DNA of 64,000 bases from Streptomyces diastatochromogenes (GTDB lineage: Bacteria; Actinomycetota; Actinomycetes; Streptomycetales; Streptomycetaceae), in NCBI RefSeq assembly GCF_002242805.1, contig NZ_MCGQ01000034.1, positions 225,093 to 289,092 on the forward strand, given 5' to 3'. Under the pieces are notes generated by a model. It searched no databases. It worked only from the letters and a program-made list of their open reading frames with translations, and was not told the origin of the DNA. Both the position numbers and the translations under genes were made by a program. Positions 52,802 to 60,812 of the stretch are shown piece after piece (within the stretch, counting starts at the first letter, position 1; each line of letters opens with the position of its first letter).

Positions 52802-53464
52802 TCAGCCGCGGAAGTCCGCCGGCCGCTCCGGGGAGGCCTCCGCCAGGGCCTTCTGTACGGCCTCCAGGCCCGCTTGCAGGCCGTACACCGGGGTGCCCGG
52901 CTGCTGGCGCCAGGAGTCGTCGAGGCCGCCCGCGTCGATCGTGTCGAAGCCCAGTTCGTCGATGAGGTCGCGGACGACCCGCTTGGCGGCCTGGTCGTCG
53001 CCGGCCACCGGCAGGGCCAGCCGCTCGGGGTCGCCGGCCGGGCGGGGGCGGTCCAGGATGTCCTGGGCGTAGGTGCCGTTGAAGGCCTTGATCACGGGGT
53101 GTCCGAGGTGCCGTTCGGTCCAGCGGCTCTCGGTCAGGCCCTCGTCCTCGATGCCGGCGATCCGGCCGTCGCGCTGCTGCGGGTAGTAGTTGTTGGTGTC
53201 GATCACGGCGACGCCCTCGGCCGCGCCGTCCAGCAGGCCGGAGGGGAGGTCGGGGACCCTGTTCAGGGGGACGGTGACCACGACGACCTGGGCGCCCTTC
53301 GCGGCCTCCGTCGCCGGGACCGGGGTCGCGCCGGTCTCCTCGGCCAGCTCCTTCAGCGTCTCGGGGCCTCGGGAGTTGGCCACGGACACGTCGTGGCCGA
53401 GGGCGGTGAGCCGCCGGGTCAGGTTGCCGCCGATGTTGCCCGCGCCGATGATGCCGATCTTCAT
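52802..53464 (-). CDS. NADPH-dependent F420 reductase-like / NADP-binding oxidoreductase
   Basis: A 220-residue protein with an N-terminal Rossmann motif GIIGAGNIGG and the LTALGHDVSVANSRGPETLK segment, in which NSR signals NADP preference. The WTERHLGHPVIKAFNGTYA stretch is typical of F420-dependent NADP reductases and their relatives. These enzymes pass hydride between NADPH and F420. The F420 site cannot be confirmed by eye. ATG 53464 follows GGAAGG. A TGCA-TG-TGCA symmetric site lies about 20 bp upstream. Confidence 0.82.
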   Translation of the reverse strand: MKIGIIGAGNIGGNLTRRLTALGHDVSVANSRGPETLKELAEETGATPVPATEAAKGAQVVVVTVPLNRVPDLPSGLLDGAAEGVAVIDTNNYYPQQRDGRIAGIEDEGLTESRWTERHLGHPVIKAFNGTYAQDILDRPRPAGDPERLALPVAGDDQAAKRVVRDLIDELGFDTIDAGGLDDSWRQQPGTPVYGLQAGLEAVQKALAEASPERPADFRG

Positions 53465-53567
53465 GACTGACCTTCCGATGATCGATGCATGTGCATGATT
53501 CATCGGCGACAACCTCAGGGGCCCCGGGACTATTCCGGACACTGCGGCAGACGTGGCTGCCCGCGCC

Positions 53568-54137
53568 CTACTCCCCCGCCTCCCGCCCCGCACGCAGCAG
53601 ATCCAGCGTCCGCCCCAGCTCCTCGCGCAGTGCCTCGGCGGCAGCCCGCGCGTCGCCCGCCACGACCGCTCGGACGAGGGCGTCGTGGGTGTCGTCGCCG
53701 GTGTTCGGGTCGTGTGCGCGCAGGCCGGTCAGGGCGAGGAGGTCGATGAGGCCGGCTCGCAGGGAGGGGATGAACTCCTCGAACAGGGCGGTCAGGAGTG
53801 GGTTGTGCGCGGCCGTGACCACCGCCGCGTGCAGGGCGATGTCCACGTCGACGAAGGCCGCGTCGCCCGCCGCCGAGGCCGTGCGGCGGCCCTCCAGCGC
53901 GGCGGTCAGGGTGGTGACGTCCTCCGCGGTGCGGCGCTCGGCCGCGAGTGCGGCGGCCTGTACCTCGACGCCCATGCGGACCTCGTAGACGTCCGTCACG
54001 GCGGCCCGGCGCAGCCGCGTGGGCCAGTCCTCGACGGGTTCGGTCGCGAGGACGAAGACACCGGAGCCGTGGCGCGGCTGGACGAGCCCGGCGCCGGCCA
54101 GCGCGCGCAGGGCCTCGCGGACCGTGGAGCGGCCCAC
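53568..54137 (-). CDS. GntR/FadR-type regulator, apparently N-terminally truncated
   Basis: A 189-residue frame carrying the second half of a GntR winged helix (VGRSTVREALRALAGAGLVQ then PRHGSGVFVLA) and a full FCD effector domain (VDVDIALHAAVVTAAHNPLL through the DTHDALVRAVVAGDARAAAE region). The first winged-helix strand and helix, normally 25-35 residues upstream, are missing. The frame continues upstream as RHRGVARFTADSAKELG with no ATG/GTG/TTG until a stop. This end abuts the EF-hand terminator hairpin. It may be a relic, or it uses an unusual start. Confidence 0.75.
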   Translation of the reverse strand: MGRSTVREALRALAGAGLVQPRHGSGVFVLATEPVEDWPTRLRRAAVTDVYEVRMGVEVQAAALAAERRTAEDVTTLTAALEGRRTASAAGDAAFVDVDIALHAAVVTAAHNPLLTALFEEFIPSLRAGLIDLLALTGLRAHDPNTGDDTHDALVRAVVAGDARAAAEALREELGRTLDLLRAGREAGE

Positions 54138-54212
54138 GCCCAGCTCCTTCGCGCTGTCCGCGGTGAACCGGGCGACGCCGCGATGACGGTCGTCGCGCGC
54201 ACCGCATGACGA

Positions 54213-54246
54213 AGGGGGTGCCCCTCCGCACGGACGGGCACCCCCT
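54213..54246 (-). terminator. Terminator hairpin of the EF-hand gene
   Basis: Perfect 11-bp arms AGGGGGTGCCC and GGGCACCCCCT with a 12-nt loop, starting 9 bp beyond the EF-hand stop. It would separate that gene's transcript from the GntR gene whose recognisable coding begins about 75 bp further on. Confidence 0.8.
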
Positions 54247-54255
54247 CGGTCACGG

Positions 54256-54468
54256 TCACTTGTTCAGGTGGGCCCAGAACTCGTCGAACGACAGGACCTT
54301 GTCGCCGTTGAGGTCGCGCTGCTTGATGATGGCCTCGGCGACCGACTCGGTGACGTTCCAGTCGCCCCCCTGCGCCAGGGCGTGCGCGAACTCCGCCGCG
54401 GTGATGAATCCGTCACCGTCCGCGTCGATCCGCTGGAACTGCTTGCGTGCTTCCTCGATGTCCGCCAC
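54256..54468 (-). CDS. Calmodulin-like EF-hand calcium-binding protein
   Basis: A 70-residue protein with two canonical 12-residue EF-hand loops: DADGDGFITAAE and DLNGDKVLSFDE. Both have Asp at loop position 1 and Glu at position 12. Small two-EF-hand proteins of this type are conserved in Streptomyces (CabB-type, as I recall). GTG 54468 is chosen because an AAAGGGG ribosome site precedes it by 7 bases; ATG 54498 would add ten residues. Probably a cytoplasmic calcium sensor or buffer. Followed by a strong terminator. Confidence 0.92.
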   Translation of the reverse strand: MADIEEARKQFQRIDADGDGFITAAEFAHALAQGGDWNVTESVAEAIIKQRDLNGDKVLSFDEFWAHLNK

Positions 54469-54527
54469 CGATCCGCCCCTTTTGCTCGTGTTTCTCATGC
54501 CGTGCTGGCGTACTGACGCAGGTCAGA

Positions 54528-55439
54528 TTAACGGCCCGCTCGAACACGGAGTGCGGCGACCACCCACGCGAAGTCCTCGGCGTGCGGAGGTGCGGGCTGC
54601 CGGTTCACGACGGCGAGCAGTTCGCGGTAGCGGGCGACCCGCTCGTTGAAGCCCGCCGTCATACGGTCCAGCACGGCGGTCCGGTCCGCGTCGCCGAACA
54701 GGTCCCGCAGCACCTCCTCGGCCTCGGGCGCCGCCGGGGCGATGCCGCGCTCCCGCGCCGGGCCCACCAGCTCCACCAGCCGCCTGGCGAACCACAGGGA
54801 CTGCCCGCGCGGCGCGTCGGGCCCCCGGTCGGCGGCGTTGAACTCGACCGCCCGGCGCATCTGCGCCCGGAACTCCGGGTCCTGGAGCATCTCGGCCAGC
54901 TCCACCCAGGCGTCGACCTGCTCCGGCGTCGGGTTCTCCGCCAGGTCCACGGCGGTGCGCCGCATCCGCTCCCGGATGTCCGGGTCGATCGTGTCGAGGC
55001 CGTGCAGCGTCTCGGCCACGAACTCCTCCATGATCCGCTGCCGCTCGGCAGCCGACAGTCGGGCCAGTTTGTTCGTCAAGGTCATCTCCTCCGCGGTCGA
55101 ACCTCGTCGTGCCACGCTCGACAGCACCGCCCGCGTCACCTTCAGTGACCGGATCTGCGCGTCCAGCGCCGCCACATGGGTGGCCGCGACCTCGGCCACG
55201 GTCCGCTCGCCGGTCAGCACCCGGCGCACGTCCTCTAGGCCGAGCCCCAGCTCGCGCAGGGTGCGGATCAGCTCCAGGCGGGCCACGGACGCGGCGTCGT
55301 AGAGCCGGTAGCCGCCCGCGGACCGGCCCACCGGGGGCAGGACGCCCTCGTCGGACCAGTAGCGGATGGTGCGAACCGTCAGGCCGGTGGCCCGGGCCAG
55401 CTCGCCGATGGTGAAAAGTCCGGTGCCGTCGTCGATCAC
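54528..55439 (-). CDS. MerR-family transcriptional regulator
   Basis: A 303-residue activator. N-terminal MerR helix-turn-helix: FTIGELARATGLTVRTIRYW then SDEGVLPPVGRSAGGYRLYD, followed by the RLELIRTLRELGLGLEDVRR coiled-coil region. The remaining 200 residues form an all-helical effector-like domain with RERMRRTAVDLAENPTPEQV and a hydrophobic C terminus, of a type unknown to me. The GTG at 55439 lies about 7 bases from a likely -10 element, so translation may be leaderless. Divergent from the GNAT gene at 55486. Confidence 0.88.
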   Translation of the reverse strand: MIDDGTGLFTIGELARATGLTVRTIRYWSDEGVLPPVGRSAGGYRLYDAASVARLELIRTLRELGLGLEDVRRVLTGERTVAEVAATHVAALDAQIRSLKVTRAVLSSVARRGSTAEEMTLTNKLARLSAAERQRIMEEFVAETLHGLDTIDPDIRERMRRTAVDLAENPTPEQVDAWVELAEMLQDPEFRAQMRRAVEFNAADRGPDAPRGQSLWFARRLVELVGPARERGIAPAAPEAEEVLRDLFGDADRTAVLDRMTAGFNERVARYRELLAVVNRQPAPPHAEDFAWVVAALRVRAGR

Positions 55440-55446
55440 GTCTGCG

Positions 55447-55477
55447 AGTCTGGGCCTTCCAGTCGGTGGAGACTCAA
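55447..55477 (-). promoter_or_regulatory. MerR-type promoter with 19-bp spacer and dyad, probable leaderless start
   Basis: Read leftward, TTGAGT (55477-55472) and CAGACT (55452-55447) are separated by 19 bp, longer than the 17-18 bp norm and characteristic of MerR-controlled promoters. The spacer contains the CTCCA...TGGAA dyad. Transcription would start about at the GTG of the MerR gene itself. Confidence 0.55.
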
Positions 55478-55485
55478 GGAGCGGT

Positions 55486-56133
55486 GTGGAGACCTTGCGG
55501 GACATTCTCGACGCGGCGGCGCAGGGCGTCTTCCCACCGGCGGACGGCGGTACGACGGTCGTGCCCCAGCCCTCGCCCCGGGACGCCGGTGTCCTGGCCT
55601 TCACGGCCCACTCGGTCGTGTTCACCGACGAGGATCCGGACTGGGTGCACGAGACGCTGCGCGCGGTCACCGAGGAGTGCGACGCGCTGGCCGCCACGAT
55701 GAACGCGCGCTTCCTGACCGCGCTGATGGACCGCACGGGGCGCCGTACGGACACGATCGACGTGATGGTCGTCGGGTCACCGCTGCCGGGCCGTCCGGCG
55801 CTCGCGCTGCGGGAGATCGCCGACCCGTCCCATCCGCGGGTGGTCAGCTCGCGCCTGCGGCGCGACGACGTCCGGGTGTGGGCCGCGGACGGCGGAGTGC
55901 TGGTGCTGGGGCGCGGGGTGGCGGGCCGGCTGGAGGCGGCGGTCGAGGTGGACGACGCGGTACGGCACCGGGGGCTGGGCCGGGCCCTGGTGACGGCGGC
56001 GCGGCAGCTGGCCGGCGAGCCGGTGTGGGCCCAGGTGTCGGCGGGGAACGCCCGCAGTCTGCGGGCGTTCCAGGCGGCCGGGTACCGTCCGGTGGGCTCT
56101 GAGGTGCTGCTTCAGCGGAAGATACCGGTGTGA
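55486..56133 (+). CDS. GNAT-fold acetyltransferase
   Basis: A 215-residue protein. The N-terminal 110 residues are a domain unlike standard GNAT (DILDAAAQGVFPPADGGTTV, then a strand-rich part). The C-terminal part is a GNAT fold with the acetyl-CoA loop VRHRGLGRALVTAARQLAG and the beta-bulge NARSLRAFQAAGYRPVG. GTG 55486 is preceded by CAAGGAG. It is divergent from the MerR gene, which suggests shared regulation. Its last 22 bp overlap the convergent propeller gene. Acetyl acceptor unknown. Confidence 0.82.
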   Translation: METLRDILDAAAQGVFPPADGGTTVVPQPSPRDAGVLAFTAHSVVFTDEDPDWVHETLRAVTEECDALAATMNARFLTALMDRTGRRTDTIDVMVVGSPLPGRPALALREIADPSHPRVVSSRLRRDDVRVWAADGGVLVLGRGVAGRLEAAVEVDDAVRHRGLGRALVTAARQLAGEPVWAQVSAGNARSLRAFQAAGYRPVGSEVLLQRKIPV

Positions 56134-57299
56134 CCCAGCGAGTAGCGGCCCGGCTGCGGGTAGACGGCGAGGCCGTGCGGCCCGCTGCCGACCCTGATGC
56201 GGGCCAGTTCGGTGCCGGTGCCGGTGTCGATGGCGTACACCTCGGAGTTGTAGCGGCCGGAGAGCCAGAGCACCTTGCCGTCGGCGGAGACCCCGCCCAT
56301 GTCGGGGCTGCCGCCACCGGGCAGGTGCCACTTCTTGGTGAGCCGGTTCTTGGTGAAGTCGAAGACGGAGATGGTGCCTTCGCCGCGGTTGGAGATGTAC
56401 ATCTCCCGGGAGTCCCGGCTGATGTACAGCCCGTGGGCGCCCTTGCCGGTGGGCAGGAACTCCGGCTTGTCGAAGGCGTCGCCGTTCACGATCCACATGC
56501 CGTTGGCGACCATGTCGGCGATGTAGAACAGCCTGCCGTCCGGGGAGACCTTGACGTCCTGCGGCATCGCCCCGCGCAACGGCAGCTTCTGGTGGGCGAC
56601 GACCTCCATCCGCGCGGTGTCGACCTTGAGGAGTTCGCCGCTGAACTCGCAGGAGACGATGAAGTAGCGGCCGTCGAGGGAGTAGTCGGCGTGGTTGACG
56701 CCGTAGCAGCTGACCGGGACGGCCTTCACGACCTTCATGGTGTGTGCGTCGCGGAAGACGAGCTGACGGTCCATCGAGGCCATGACGATCGCGTACTTGC
56801 CGTCGGGCGTGAAGTACAGGTTGTACGGGTCGTGCACGGCGACCGGCTTGCCGGCCTTCCCGGTCCTCGGGTCGATGGGGGTGAGGCTGTTGCCTAGGTC
56901 GTTGTTGACCCAGAGGGTCTTCAGGTCCCAGGACGGCACCACGTGCTGGGGCTGCCGGCCGACCGGGATGGTCTCGATGATCCGGTAGGTCTTCGGGTCG
57001 ATGACCGTGACGGTGTCGGAGTTGGTGTTGGGGACGTACACCCGGGAGGGGAAGTCCCGGACCGCCGGCGAGAGCTGGTTCGGCCGGTCGGCCGCGTAGA
57101 CGTCGGTCGGGTCCAGCACCGGGGGCATCCCGGGCAACCCGTTCACCTGCTCCTTGTTCACCTGCGGCCGGGCAGGCGCCTTGCTGGCGAGGGCCTCGTT
57201 CTCTTTGTGCTGGGCGCCACCGCTGCACGCGGACAGCAGCGCCAGCGCGGTGAGGGCGGCTCCGGCGGCCAGGAGGCGGGCGGCTTTCGTGGTTCGCAT
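56112..57299 (-). CDS. YVTN-type beta-propeller lipoprotein
   Basis: A 395-residue exported lipoprotein. The leader carries the lipobox LSAC (LALLSACSGG). The mature protein is a seven-bladed propeller of YVTN/YncE repeats: RVYVPNTNSDTVTVIDPKTY, KTLWVNNDLGNSLTPIDPRT, then EMYISNRGEGTISVFDFTKN and KVLWLSGRYNSEVYAIDTGT. These domains bind partners or ligands outside the membrane. It starts one base inside the deacetylase stop (TGATG), so the pair is cotranslated. Ends convergently over the GNAT gene. Confidence 0.88.
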   Translation of the reverse strand: MRTTKAARLLAAGAALTALALLSACSGGAQHKENEALASKAPARPQVNKEQVNGLPGMPPVLDPTDVYAADRPNQLSPAVRDFPSRVYVPNTNSDTVTVIDPKTYRIIETIPVGRQPQHVVPSWDLKTLWVNNDLGNSLTPIDPRTGKAGKPVAVHDPYNLYFTPDGKYAIVMASMDRQLVFRDAHTMKVVKAVPVSCYGVNHADYSLDGRYFIVSCEFSGELLKVDTARMEVVAHQKLPLRGAMPQDVKVSPDGRLFYIADMVANGMWIVNGDAFDKPEFLPTGKGAHGLYISRDSREMYISNRGEGTISVFDFTKNRLTKKWHLPGGGSPDMGGVSADGKVLWLSGRYNSEVYAIDTGTGTELARIRVGSGPHGLAVYPQPGRYSLGHTGIFR

Positions 57300-58105
57300 C
57301 AGCTCAGCAGCTCCGTGGTGGTGACCGCGCGCAGGTGGCGGCGGTCGAGTTCGTGGAGTACGGCGGGGAGGGCGGCGACCGTGTCCGGGTAGCCGAAGTG
57401 CAGGCTCACCACCGATCCGCTGCGCACTTCGGCGAGAACCTTGCGGGTGACGGCGTCGGCGCCGGGGCGGGTGTAGTCGAGCGAGTCGACGTCGTACGAC
57501 AGCACGTGCGGGTAGCCCGCCGCGCGGGCGAGCCGGGTGACCAGCGGGGAGGCGGTCGGGGAGCGGGAGGGCCGGAACCAGGTGCCGATCGACCCGGTGA
57601 GCCGCTTCAGCCGGTCCGCGCAGTCGGTGATCTCCTTGCGGGCCTCGGCCTCGGCCAGGGCGTTGACGGAGATGTGCCGTTGGGTGTGGTTGCCGAGGTC
57701 GTGGCCGCCGTCGAGGATGCGGCGGGCCAGGCCCGGGTGCTGGTCCAGCCAGGTGCCGACGGCGAGCACGGTGAGCCGCGCGCCGCGCTGTTCGGCCGTG
57801 CTGAGCAGGGACTCGGCGAGGTCGGGGTCACCCTGGCCGTGGAAGGTGAGGGCGACCTGGGCGCGGGTGCGCGGGCCGTGGGTGATCTGGGCGGGTTGGC
57901 CGGCGTAGGCGCGGGGGGCGGGGGCGGTGTGGGACGTGCCCGCAGGATGGCCGGACGCGCGGGCGGGCGAGGCGGACCCGGGGGTCGCGGCGGGGGGCGG
58001 CGCGTCCTGGCCGGTACCGCACCCTGCGGCAAGCGCGCCCCCGGCGGCGAGCCCGGCGCCCGCGCGCAGCACCCCGCGTCGGTTGGTCGTGGTCACCCGC
58101 ACCAT
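57299..58105 (-). CDS. NodB-like polysaccharide deacetylase homologue with altered active site
   Basis: A 268-residue Tat-type lipoprotein (RRGVLRAGAGLAAGG then lipobox LAAGC). The NodB fold begins VALTFHGQGDPDLAESLL; family enzymes have TFDDGP here, so the catalytic base and metal-binding Asp pair read His-Gly. Motif 2 is kept (LGNHTQRH, two His metal ligands). The usual RxPxG motif reads RPSRSPTASP. Metal binding is possible, but deacetylation by the normal mechanism is doubtful. It may act on another substrate or as a binding protein. Coupled to the beta-propeller gene by TGATG. Confidence 0.85.
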   Translation of the reverse strand: MVRVTTTNRRGVLRAGAGLAAGGALAAGCGTGQDAPPPAATPGSASPARASGHPAGTSHTAPAPRAYAGQPAQITHGPRTRAQVALTFHGQGDPDLAESLLSTAEQRGARLTVLAVGTWLDQHPGLARRILDGGHDLGNHTQRHISVNALAEAEARKEITDCADRLKRLTGSIGTWFRPSRSPTASPLVTRLARAAGYPHVLSYDVDSLDYTRPGADAVTRKVLAEVRSGSVVSLHFGYPDTVAALPAVLHELDRRHLRAVTTTELLS

Positions 58106-58189
58106 TTAAGGGGCGTTGGGTAAGAAAACCACCGATTGGTCCGATCGAGGGGCGATTTCGGGTCGCCGTCGTCACCGGATCCCGCGCAC

Positions 58190-58229
58190 ACGGGCGTGCC
58201 CGGCCCACAGGAGGGTCGGGCACGTCCGT
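58190..58229 (-). terminator. Hairpin downstream of the PQQ-type propeller gene
   Basis: Arms of 17 bp with limited mismatch (ACGGGCGTGCCCGGCCC and GGGTCGGGCACGTCCGT), a 6-nt loop, and location 9 bp beyond the stop at 58239 on the minus strand. Confidence 0.75.
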
Positions 58230-58238
58230 GGAGCGGTG

Positions 58239-59852
58239 CTACGCGGTGCCGAAGGCCACCAGGTGCCCGTCCCTGGTGGCCACGTAGACCCGGCCGCCGT
58301 CGGTGGCGGGCGGCGTCCACTTGGACGCCGTCTCGATCGGGAAGGAGCGGCGCAGCTGCAGGACGCCGTGGACCGGCACCGGGTCGTAGACCCGCAGCGC
58401 GCTGGCGGATTCGGATTTGTTGACGGTCCAGACCAGGGCGGAACCGGGCGTCGTCCCGTTGGAGGTGATCACGGGAGAGGACGAGCCGTAGCCGAAGTTC
58501 TCGGCGCTGGTGCCGACATAGGTCAGGACCGGGGTGCCGGCGCTGTTCACCGAGTACTTCAGCGCACGAAGCGGCGAGCGGCCGGTGCCGGTGTCGGTGG
58601 CCACCGTGTACACATAGCCGCCGTCGCCGCCCCAGACGCCGGGGTGGCCCCAGATGCCCTGGAACGGTCCGGCCACGCTCACCGGGTTGTCCGTGCCGTT
58701 CGGCCCTTGGCCCATGCCGCCCAGATGGTCCCGGTCCAGCAGGAAGATGCGGCCGTCCTTTCCGACCTGCACCAGCAGGCGCGGGTGCGCGGTGGTGCCG
58801 AAGCTGTTCGGCAGGGCGACCGGACCGCCCGAGCCGAGGTCGGTGTCGTGCGCGTCCAGGGTCTGGTTGTTGGTCGGGCTGAAGAAGTTCCTGGCCGAGA
58901 GGCTGCCGTCGCTGTTCACGCCGAGCCGCACCACCGACTCCCCGAGGCCGGCCGGGGGCTTGTAGCCGGGTCCGGCGCTCGGCGAGGCGCCCGTTCCGGC
59001 GCCGTTGCCGGTGGCGAGGAAGATCCGCCCGTAGCCGTCCGAGACCAGCCCGCCGCCGCTCTGCCAGATGCCGGCCTCCTTGTTGTCGGAACCGGCCTCG
59101 GCGGACCACAGGGTGAGCTTGCGGCTGGTGACGTTCACGCCGACCACCTGGCCGACGTACGGGCCGTGGTCGCAGTACGAGGCGAACCCGGCGTACACCG
59201 ACCCGTTCAGCAGCAGCAGGCCGGGGCGCTGATTCGCCGTGAGCGGGTTGAACGGGTGCCCTGGGCTGTTGGTCGGCGTGCCCTTGACGGTCACCGGCCA
59301 GCCCGCGCGCTCGGCGCCGGTGGAAGCGCTCAACGCGTGGATGTACCAGTGCGGGTGCATCACGTCCGGACCGTCGTTGACCTTGCTGGTGACGTAGACC
59401 GTGTTGGACGACGCGTCGTACACCGGGGTGGCGGTGATCCCGGTGGTCCCGGAGTTGCAGTTGACGGCCGAGGTGGGCCAGCCCGGACCGAGCTGGCGGG
59501 TCCAGTTGGTCTTCCCGGTCACGGCGTCGATGCCGTAGACGTAGTTGGTCTGGGTGGCGACGACCACGTTCTGGCCGGTGACCAGTGGCTGGGCCGCCAC
59601 CACGCCGTTGACCGGGGTGGACCAGCGCTGTCCGAAGGCGGACGACGACACCACGGACGGCGAGAGCTTGGGCTCGTGCGAGTCCCACCCGGTGCGCAGG
59701 TTGTTCACCGAGATGGTGGACTCGACGGCCTGCGACGGACCGGCGATCCCGAGCAGCAGGAGACCCGCCATCGCCGCCGCCTTGGACCTCGGCCTCAGCA
59801 GGCCTCGTGCTCCTCTTCCTCGTCGGTGCATTCCTGAAGTGACTCGCGCCAT
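58239..59852 (-). CDS. Exported PQQ-like beta-propeller protein
   Basis: A 537-residue secreted protein. The leader is RPRSKAAAMAGLLLLGIAG with cleavage after SQA. The rest is a propeller of PQQ-like repeats (VTGQNVVVATQTNYVYGIDA, then TGKTNWTRQLGP, VYDASSNTVYVTSKVNDG and VLTYVGTSAENFGYGSSSPV). Repeat units of this kind occur in quinoprotein dehydrogenases and in BamB-like assembly proteins; no catalytic pattern for either can be picked. ATG 59852 is preceded by AAGGGCGG. A palindrome lies 59 bp upstream. It is a separate gene family from the lipoprotein at 56112. Confidence 0.85.
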   Translation of the reverse strand: MARVTSGMHRRGRGARGLLRPRSKAAAMAGLLLLGIAGPSQAVESTISVNNLRTGWDSHEPKLSPSVVSSSAFGQRWSTPVNGVVAAQPLVTGQNVVVATQTNYVYGIDAVTGKTNWTRQLGPGWPTSAVNCNSGTTGITATPVYDASSNTVYVTSKVNDGPDVMHPHWYIHALSASTGAERAGWPVTVKGTPTNSPGHPFNPLTANQRPGLLLLNGSVYAGFASYCDHGPYVGQVVGVNVTSRKLTLWSAEAGSDNKEAGIWQSGGGLVSDGYGRIFLATGNGAGTGASPSAGPGYKPPAGLGESVVRLGVNSDGSLSARNFFSPTNNQTLDAHDTDLGSGGPVALPNSFGTTAHPRLLVQVGKDGRIFLLDRDHLGGMGQGPNGTDNPVSVAGPFQGIWGHPGVWGGDGGYVYTVATDTGTGRSPLRALKYSVNSAGTPVLTYVGTSAENFGYGSSSPVITSNGTTPGSALVWTVNKSESASALRVYDPVPVHGVLQLRRSFPIETASKWTPPATDGGRVYVATRDGHLVAFGTA

Positions 59853-59910
59853 GTGATCCGCCCTTGTCTCCGCTCGCGTGGACGCCGGCATCCGGCCAAG
59901 GGCCAGTGTG

Positions 59911-59925
59911 GTGACTGACAGTCAC
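59911..59925. promoter_or_regulatory. 15-bp palindrome GTGACTG-A-CAGTCAC
   Basis: Perfect 7-bp arms around a single A, 59 bp upstream of the propeller start codon. It suits an operator or -35-proximal activator site. No neighbouring regulator is evident. Confidence 0.45.
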
Positions 59926-60009
59926 GGCACGGCGCACGCGGGGAGGGCGCGGCGGAGGATTCATTCGCAGGGAGCAAGCCGCCAGGTCCGCTCGACCCGG
60001 CCACCGGGC

Positions 60010-60513
60010 CTAGCGGTCGGCCACCCGCATCTCGAACCAGGTGGTCTTGCCGCGCGGCAGGAGGTCGACGCCCCAGCGGTCGGAGAGCTTGTCCACCAGG
60101 AACAGGCCGCGGCCGCTGACGTCCAGTTCCTGAACCGGCATCAGACAGGGCAGTCCGCGCGAGGGATCGCGGACCTCGACGCGGATCCAGCCGCGGCGGC
60201 GGCGCATCCGGAGGCCGAAGACCCGGGCCCCGGTGTGCCGTACGGCGTTGCCGACGAGCTCGGAGACGAGTAAGACCGCGTCCTCGGTCATCTTGGGGGT
60301 CAGCCCCCAGTGCCGCAGTACGACGACCTGGGCCAGCCGGCGTGCGGTGGCGGCGGACTCCGGGCGGGACGGCAGCGGTACTTCCGCTTCCGTGGGGTTG
60401 CCGTACAGTTCGAGCGCCTTGAGCGCCTGTTCGTCCTCCACCGCGGGCGACCAGCGCGCCGCGGCCGCACGGCTGTGTCCCCGCGGCTGTTCGATACCCT
60501 CCAGCCCCGCCAT
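60010..60513 (-). CDS. HATPase_c anti-sigma/serine-kinase-like protein (SpoIIAB/RsbW type)
   Basis: A 167-residue GHKL ATPase domain protein. The N box is ELVGNAVRHTGA, followed by RVEVRDPSRGLP and the nucleotide-lid region GRGLFLVDKLSDRWG. Streptomyces has many such short proteins; some are anti-sigma factors and others kinases of SpoIIAA-like antagonists. ATG 60513 is picked, but upstream starts (60618) are in frame and could be real. No antagonist or sigma factor gene adjoins it. Confidence 0.85.
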   Translation of the reverse strand: MAGLEGIEQPRGHSRAAAARWSPAVEDEQALKALELYGNPTEAEVPLPSRPESAATARRLAQVVVLRHWGLTPKMTEDAVLLVSELVGNAVRHTGARVFGLRMRRRRGWIRVEVRDPSRGLPCLMPVQELDVSGRGLFLVDKLSDRWGVDLLPRGKTTWFEMRVADR

Positions 60514-60812
60514 GCCCCCATGATGGCCGTCCGGAGCCGCCTCCGTGGCCGTTCCGAAGGAATACGCCCCCCGTACGCCCCCTCTGCGCTCCGGCCTCCC
60601 GGCATATGCCGAAGGCATGTCCGATCTTGGAACAGCCCGGCTGACCTGCGGCGACGGCTCACTTCCGGGCAATCGACGCACTCCCTCGACGAGGCAGGTT
60701 TAAGGGTGCCTTAAGGCTCCCATAAACCGCCCCATCGAGGGACCCGGATCAGACAACGCGTCAACTGCAAGCCCTGTCGGGGAAGTTCACCGGGGGAGTT
60801 CCCCGGTGAACG
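60514..60812. other. Gene-free spacer between enoyl-CoA hydratase and HATPase genes
   Basis: It includes the enoyl-CoA hydratase terminator (60785-60811). Further left, TTTAAGGGTGCCTTAAGG (about 60697-60714) contains near-symmetric TTAAGG/CCTTAA elements. The promoter of the HATPase gene should be here but cannot be assigned. An alternative upstream start for that gene would shorten the spacer. Confidence 0.5.
60785..60811 (-). terminator. Terminator abutting the enoyl-CoA hydratase stop
   Basis: Perfect 11-bp arms GTTCACCGGGG and CCCCGGTGAAC with loop GAGTT. It begins two bases past the stop codon. Confidence 0.85.
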
